Shown: piece after piece, positions 59,782 to 64,000 of the stretch
Numbering within the stretch: the stretch's first letter is position 1
Layout: each line of letters starts with the position of its first letter
Source: Acinetobacter harbinensis
GTDB lineage: Bacteria > Pseudomonadota > Gammaproteobacteria > Pseudomonadales > Moraxellaceae
Assembly (NCBI RefSeq): GCF_000816495.1
Contig: NZ_JXBK01000001.1
Span: 967,895 to 1,031,894 of the forward strand
Length of the DNA stretch: 64,000 nt
Reading direction: 5' to 3'
The notes under the pieces: generated by a model
The model's database searches: none
Seen by the model: the letters and a program-made list of their open reading frames with translations, nothing else
Told to the model about the DNA's origin: nothing
Position numbers and translations under genes: made by a program

Positions 59782-60543
59782 ATGTCAATTGAAAAATATA
59801 GCTTAGAAAAAGTTTTATCTATACAGCCTTGGACCGATACTTTATTCAGTTTCACCATGACGCGACCTGCACATTTTAAATTTACCGCGGGTCAATTTGC
59901 CCGTATTGGATTAAAAGTCGGCGATGAATTGGTGGTTCGAGCTTATTCTGTGGTGTCATCACCGTTTGATGAAACCTTGGAATTCTTTTCAATTGTGGTG
60001 CCTGATGGTGCATTTACTTCCAATTTGCAGCATTTACGCATTGGGGATGAGCTGTATTTAGAAAAAATTCCGTATGGCTTTTTAACACTGGCACGTTATC
60101 AATTGCCTTTGCCCAAAGATTTATGGTTGTTGGCAACTGGCACAGGCTTGGCGCCTTTTTTATCCATGCTGCAAGACTTTGAAACATGGAGTAAGTATCA
60201 ACATATCCACTTGGTTTACAGTGTCAGAACAGCATCTGAGTTGGCGTATGTTGAACGTATTCAAGAGATGGCTGAGACTTTTGGTGAAGGGCATAGTGGC
60301 TTTAAGTTTGTGCCGATTATCACCCGTGAGCCAAATGCAGTGCTCCACCAGCGCTTACCGCAATTGATTGAAAATGGTGAGTTGGAGCAATTTGTGGGCT
60401 TACAATTCAATCCTGAAAGCACACATGTGATGCTGTGTGGTAATCCAGAGATGGTGGAAGAAACCAAAGAAGCTTTAAAAGCACGTGGCTTAAGCATGAA
60501 TCGTCGTGGTGAAGGCAATATTGCAGTCGAAAATTATTGGTAA
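59782..60543 (+). CDS. fpr: Ferredoxin/flavodoxin--NADP reductase
   Basis: FAD enzyme that passes electrons between NADPH and ferredoxin or flavodoxin. The 253 residues have the FAD motif VRAYSVVSSP near 52-61, the NADP site LATGTGLAPFLSML near 118-131, the MLCGNPEMV motif near 214, and end ENYW-like aromatic, as in the bacterial subclass. A longer frame begins at 59734, but MSIEKYS at 59782 is the family start. No strong ribosome site. Confidence 0.95.
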   Translation: MSIEKYSLEKVLSIQPWTDTLFSFTMTRPAHFKFTAGQFARIGLKVGDELVVRAYSVVSSPFDETLEFFSIVVPDGAFTSNLQHLRIGDELYLEKIPYGFLTLARYQLPLPKDLWLLATGTGLAPFLSMLQDFETWSKYQHIHLVYSVRTASELAYVERIQEMAETFGEGHSGFKFVPIITREPNAVLHQRLPQLIENGELEQFVGLQFNPESTHVMLCGNPEMVEETKEALKARGLSMNRRGEGNIAVENYW

Positions 60544-60591
60544 TATAGCGAAAAGTTAAAGTCTAAAAAGCTATGCAAGCAATCCATTGCT

Positions 60592-61029
60592 TTAATGCAC
60601 AAACATATCAATATATTCACGGATTTCTTGAATGGCCGTTTCGACATCGCCAGTCAGCCATGTCGGTTCAAATAAACCAGCATAGTGTTCAATTCGCTCT
60701 TGCGGAACCACCAAGCGAATAGGGCAGTCTTCTTCCAATAAACGCCATGGAATAATCGGCACTTCATTGTCCAAAAAAGGCACAATATTACGAATATCAA
60801 TCACCATAGCATCGATACATTCAGGAAAAGGCATCACCGACAGTTCTTCAGTACGGCGACGAAAATATTCCAGATCACCCCATTTAAGGATATGACTTGG
60901 CTTATTAAATTCAATAATGCCAATGAGATGTTCATCACGTGTGTAATGCAAGCCACATTGATGCGTGACATCAGTGTCTAAATCGAGCGTTACAGATTGC
61001 TGACGATACGCCATAAAATTAAGCAGCAT
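60592..61029 (-). CDS. Unknown soluble protein downstream of fpr
   Basis: 145 residues, acidic, no membrane segment. Contains HLIGIIEFNKPSHILKWGDLEYFRRR and a central MVIDIRNIVPFLDNEVPIIPWRLL, an alternating pattern typical of an alpha/beta domain. I do not recognise a family. Two possible ATGs (61029 and 61014). Convergent with fpr with no clear terminator between them. Confidence 0.65.
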   Translation of the reverse strand: MLLNFMAYRQQSVTLDLDTDVTHQCGLHYTRDEHLIGIIEFNKPSHILKWGDLEYFRRRTEELSVMPFPECIDAMVIDIRNIVPFLDNEVPIIPWRLLEEDCPIRLVVPQERIEHYAGLFEPTWLTGDVETAIQEIREYIDMFVH

Positions 61030-61478
61030 GAAAAACGAGGTGCATAATTATAGCTCATTTTGCGTTTTTCAGCACCTACAGCCAAACAGCGGTTTATTTA
61101 AGTTAAATTTTAAAAATAAAATCTTGAGTGGATGCGAAAAGCGACTCAATTGATTTTTGGCTGACTCTAAAAATAGCATCTATATACAACAAGCTATATT
61201 AAGAGACAAAAATATCATCTGCCCGATGTGCTGCATCGTATCCTTTTAGTTCAAATGCTATTCCAAGCAAGACATAAAAATATCAGCATGATTGCGGCTA
61301 TATCTAGACCACAATTTGTTGAAAGTGTGTGCATGGCGTATCTACCCATTTATGTCGCATCTGCTGTGTTGCTTAAAAAGTTTACATGTATTCACCATGT
61401 CACTATGCTTCTATACACAACCGTTTATTAGGCATTGTTACTATCAGAAGATGAAAACTAGATAAAAAAGAGGTCACT
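61030..61478. other. 449-base gap, no recognised gene
   Basis: Contains a short inverted repeat TTGAGT...ACTCAA (about 61122-61148) and AT-rich sequence. An open frame at 61228-61431 starts with GTG without a ribosome site and is not convincing. The end holds GAGGT for the next gene. Confidence 0.55.
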
Positions 61479-61757
61479 ATGCCACATGATTTTAATAAAC
61501 CGCCTCATGTTACTAGCCCAGAACATAAAGCACAAAAAAAACGTTTACCGGTTTATATCTTACTTCTCATCGGTATTTTCTTTATAGCAGTACTGGCTTA
61601 TATGTTTGCAGATAATAAACCAAGTGCCAAAGATGCACCGCCAGATCATCCAAATCCGAACGCTCAGCCTGCCACGCCCAATAACAGCACCACAGGCACG
61701 CCAGGAGATGAAGCAACGGCAACGGATACCACCACGGCCACAGCAAAAGACAATTAA
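61479..61757 (+). CDS. Small single-helix protein with Pro/Thr-rich exported tail
   Basis: 92 residues: a basic N-terminus (HKAQKKRLP), one membrane helix (about 24-42, PVYILLLIGIFFIAVLAYMF), then a tail of about 50 residues rich in Pro, Asn, Ala and Thr that should lie in the periplasm. GAGGT spaced well before ATG. I do not recognise a family; small proteins like this are common in Acinetobacter. A terminator follows. Confidence 0.65.
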   Translation: MPHDFNKPPHVTSPEHKAQKKRLPVYILLLIGIFFIAVLAYMFADNKPSAKDAPPDHPNPNAQPATPNNSTTGTPGDEATATDTTTATAKDN

Positions 61758-62201
61758 TCTTGCTTAAGTGATAAAGATATAACCAGCATATGTTCGATGA
61801 TTGCTTTATCGCCGTTTTCTTAGCTGGCGATAAAGCGCTTTTTAAAAGATCGGTCGACACTCCCGCAAATTTTACATTCATATCAGCTAGTGGGTTATGG
61901 CCCTTCTTTGGACTTATTTTTTCCTATGACAGAATCGGTGATTAGCCATTAGGCCGAGTGCATTGATTCTATTGAAATTGAATCAAGACTGAAGCGTGAG
62001 TCCGCAGATGTTTACCCTTTGCAATCTAATGTGCGGTTTTGTTGTAATTATGATGGTGGGTGTTGAATAAAAAACACGCAAATTCTAATGTGGTTTCTAG
62101 TTAGATTCGCTTTGTCAGCTTAAGGATTAAGTGACTGAAAATAATAGTGCGCTTCCTATGCAGTAGAACTTTAATAAGTAATAACAAGAGGACGTCATAA
62201 T
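61758..62201. other. 444-base gap before the channel gene
   Basis: Apart from the terminator at its start I see no gene; AT-rich with no other strong hairpin. AAGAGGA (62186-62192) is the ribosome site for the channel gene. Confidence 0.55.
61803..61843 (+). terminator. Terminator after the small membrane protein gene
   Basis: GCTTTATCGCC (61803-61813), 12-base loop, GGCGATAAAGC (61826-61836), then GCTTTTT. A perfect 11-bp stem. Confidence 0.8.
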
Positions 62202-64000
62202 ATGAATGAATATTTTTCTGGAGGCCCTAGAGGTGGGGAACTTGATGCCATGTATTATTGGAATCAATTTCATCCAATCCTAGCTGCTGTCGCTATATTA
62301 TTGATTGGCTGGATTGTTGCACTCATCATTGCAGCAGGCATTAAAAAACTTTTAGAAAAACTTGGAACCAATAAACATCTTTCAGGTGCAACTGGACATC
62401 GTTCAAATGTTGAAAGCATTGTCTCGCGTGTGGTCTTTTGGTTAGTGATGATTATGGCGGTGATCGGTGCATTGAATGTGCTGAATCTAACCAGTGTCAG
62501 TGGCCCATTTAGCAATATGCTTCAACAGTTCTTATTGTTTATTCCACAACTTTTAGCCGCAGTCGCTGTTGGATTTGTCGGTTGGATTGTGGCAAATTTG
62601 GTCAAGGTTGGGCTACAAAAATTGCTTGATCGCACTCAAATGGATGAGAAGCTAAGTGCCGATGTCGGTGTCAGTCCAATCAGTCAAAATATCAGTGATA
62701 TTGTTTATTGGTTGATTTTGTTGTTATTTCTTCCAATTGTTTTGTCTATTTTAGGTCTAAATGGACTGTTGTATCCAATCCAAAATATGTTGAATGAAGT
62801 CATTTCATTCTTACCTAATATCTTTATTGCGGGTGTGATTGTTTTTGTCGGTTATATCTTGGCAAAAATTGTACGCGGTATTGTAGAAGGTTTGGTGCGC
62901 GGTTTAAATTTACAACATGAAGCACAAAAAATAGGCTTCTTGAAAAACTCGAATTTACCGCAAATGCTCGGTTCATTTGTTTTCGCCATCATTATTATTA
63001 CCACGTTAATTGTGGCATTTGATGCGTTAGGAATTAATGCAATTTCACAACCCGCGACCGCGATGTTGTATGAAATTATGAATGCCATTCCGCATATTAT
63101 TGCCGCTGCACTAATTCTGATCTTGGCGTATGTGGTGTCACGTTTTGTGGCCAACTTGGTGGTTGATGTGTTGTCAGGCACAGGTATTGATGAAATACCG
63201 GCCAAAATGGATGCACAGCGTTTTTTAGGTACCACCAAAGTCTCTTGCATTATTGGCTACATGATCGTTTTCTTTACCATGTTGTTTGCGGTATCCGAAG
63301 CTGCAAACCGACTGGGCTTTGAGCAGGTCAGTGGTCTGATTTCGATGTTCATTCAGTTCGGTGCCAATATTCTCCTCGGCGCTGTGATCTTGATGATTGG
63401 TTTTTGGCTGGCCAACTTGGTCGCCAAAGTGATTGGGCGCGGTGAATATAACAGTTCACGCTGGTTGGCCAATTTGGTACGTATCTTAATTATTGGTTTG
63501 GTTATTGCCATGGGTTTACGTGCCATGGGTATTGCCGACTCGATCGTAAATCTTGCCTTTGGTTTAACCTTAGGTTCAGTTGCTGTAGCATTCGCCTTGG
63601 CCTTTGGTTTAGGGGGTCGTCAACCCGCCGAGCAAGTGCTGAACGATTTAATTGATAAGTGCAAAAAGGATGCGAAAGAGCCAAATCCTTTGCATGAAGA
63701 CGGTTCAGATTTGATGACGAAAATGCAGGGTGCCGATTCTATTTCTGCCCATGCAGCGCAGGCATTTACTGAGCATGCAACGCCTACGCCAAATCCTTCC
63801 GATAATTCATCGACTGATTTCCAGATGAACAGTGGTGCGCCTTCCATACAAACCGAATTGTCTGATCCGACATTGGCCGGTTTAACCACTGCACCGCAAA
63901 ATGAAAAAACTTTGCCAGACTCGGTACAAGTGGATCCACAGCAATCGGCGAGCAGCAATCCGTTTGGATCAACCGGTGAGTCAGAACCTAATGTTGATCT
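62202..64000 (+). CDS. Mechanosensitive channel (CmpX-like), cut by the window end
   Basis: About 600 residues visible, open to the last base. It has an extracellular-looking start, then many membrane helices containing repeated TM-helix segments (GWIVALIIAAGIKKLLEKLG, GWIVANLVKVGLQKLLDR, GYILAKIVRGIVEGLV, AYVVSRFVANLVVDVL, GFWLANLVAKVIGRG), each of the G-x-x-x-[AI] type of the CmpX/TM-helix family, ending with an MscS-like pore segment VAFALAFGLGGRQPAEQV near 463-480. After that is a long disordered tail rich in Ser, Thr and Pro. It is likely an osmotic safety channel. AAGAGGA precedes the ATG. Confidence 0.88.
   Translation, partial: MNEYFSGGPRGGELDAMYYWNQFHPILAAVAILLIGWIVALIIAAGIKKLLEKLGTNKHLSGATGHRSNVESIVSRVVFWLVMIMAVIGALNVLNLTSVSGPFSNMLQQFLLFIPQLLAAVAVGFVGWIVANLVKVGLQKLLDRTQMDEKLSADVGVSPISQNISDIVYWLILLLFLPIVLSILGLNGLLYPIQNMLNEVISFLPNIFIAGVIVFVGYILAKIVRGIVEGLVRGLNLQHEAQKIGFLKNSNLPQMLGSFVFAIIIITTLIVAFDALGINAISQPATAMLYEIMNAIPHIIAAALILILAYVVSRFVANLVVDVLSGTGIDEIPAKMDAQRFLGTTKVSCIIGYMIVFFTMLFAVSEAANRLGFEQVSGLISMFIQFGANILLGAVILMIGFWLANLVAKVIGRGEYNSSRWLANLVRILIIGLVIAMGLRAMGIADSIVNLAFGLTLGSVAVAFALAFGLGGRQPAEQVLNDLIDKCKKDAKEPNPLHEDGSDLMTKMQGADSISAHAAQAFTEHATPTPNPSDNSSTDFQMNSGAPSIQTELSDPTLAGLTTAPQNEKTLPDSVQVDPQQSASSNPFGSTGESEPNVD

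Noticed and set aside
61228..61431. 67-residue plus-strand frame
   Set aside because: GTG start without ribosome site, unusual composition and no recognisable domain.

Overview
The window is ordinary chromosome from a gammaproteobacterium of the Moraxellaceae, almost certainly Acinetobacter. This is inferred from recognised proteins and gene order. The evidence is a BfmR/BfmS two-component pair, a GntR regulator-smc-zipA-ligA block, a yceD-rpmF-fabD-fabG-acpP block without plsX, fabH or fabF, a separate scpA-scpB-rluB block, a nuoA-N operon with fused nuoCD, and moderately AT-rich DNA. I cannot name the species. No rRNA, tRNA, CRISPR array, prophage, transposase or integrase is visible.

Layout. 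1-8 kb: the tail of an unknown gene, a guanidinium-type SMR exporter (sugE/gdx), ogt, a NERD-domain protein, dusC, ypjD, ffh, coaX-birA and a TauE/SafE permease. 8-15.4 kb: GntR regulator, smc, zipA and ligA. 15.4-22.5 kb: a non-coding stretch with strong hairpins, a bacterioferritin, an exported peroxiredoxin, then biotin synthesis (bioH, bioA, bioF, bioC, bioD) ending in a nucleoside-deaminase-like gene. 22.5-28 kb: rluB, scpB, scpA, a GNAT acetyltransferase, a small unknown gene, a YciO-type protein and epmC. 28-31 kb: yceD, rpmF, fabD, fabG, acpP. 31-33 kb: a BON-LysM protein and two convergent membrane proteins that share an N-terminal domain. 33-38 kb: class Ia ribonucleotide reductase (nrdA, nrdB) with a short membrane-protein gene between the two subunits. 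38-41 kb: bfmR-bfmS and an unknown gene. 41.7-56.7 kb: the 13-gene NADH dehydrogenase I operon. 56.8-64 kb: upp, two cold-shock-domain proteins, a LysR regulator divergent from fpr, two small unknown genes and a mechanosensitive channel cut off by the window end.

How the genes work together. SMC (8.8 kb) and ScpA/ScpB (24 kb) make one condensin. CoaX, FabD, FabG and AcpP supply CoA and the ACP cycle; BioC and BioH enter that cycle to make the pimeloyl precursor that BioF, BioA and BioD turn into biotin, and BirA attaches biotin to target proteins. NrdAB supplies dNTPs, and its upstream region holds a promoter overlapped by NrdR-like boxes and a consensus DnaA box.

I see no obvious large new system. 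The best candidates for something undescribed are: (1) the 39-residue membrane protein between nrdA and nrdB; (2) a promoter-terminator-start arrangement ahead of ligA that looks like attenuation; (3) a family of cold-shock-like domains fused to different membrane modules; (4) the strong hairpins in the 15.4-15.8 kb gap, including one oriented as a minus-strand terminator with no gene to serve; (5) a deaminase translationally coupled to bioD, in a genome where BirA has no DNA-binding domain.
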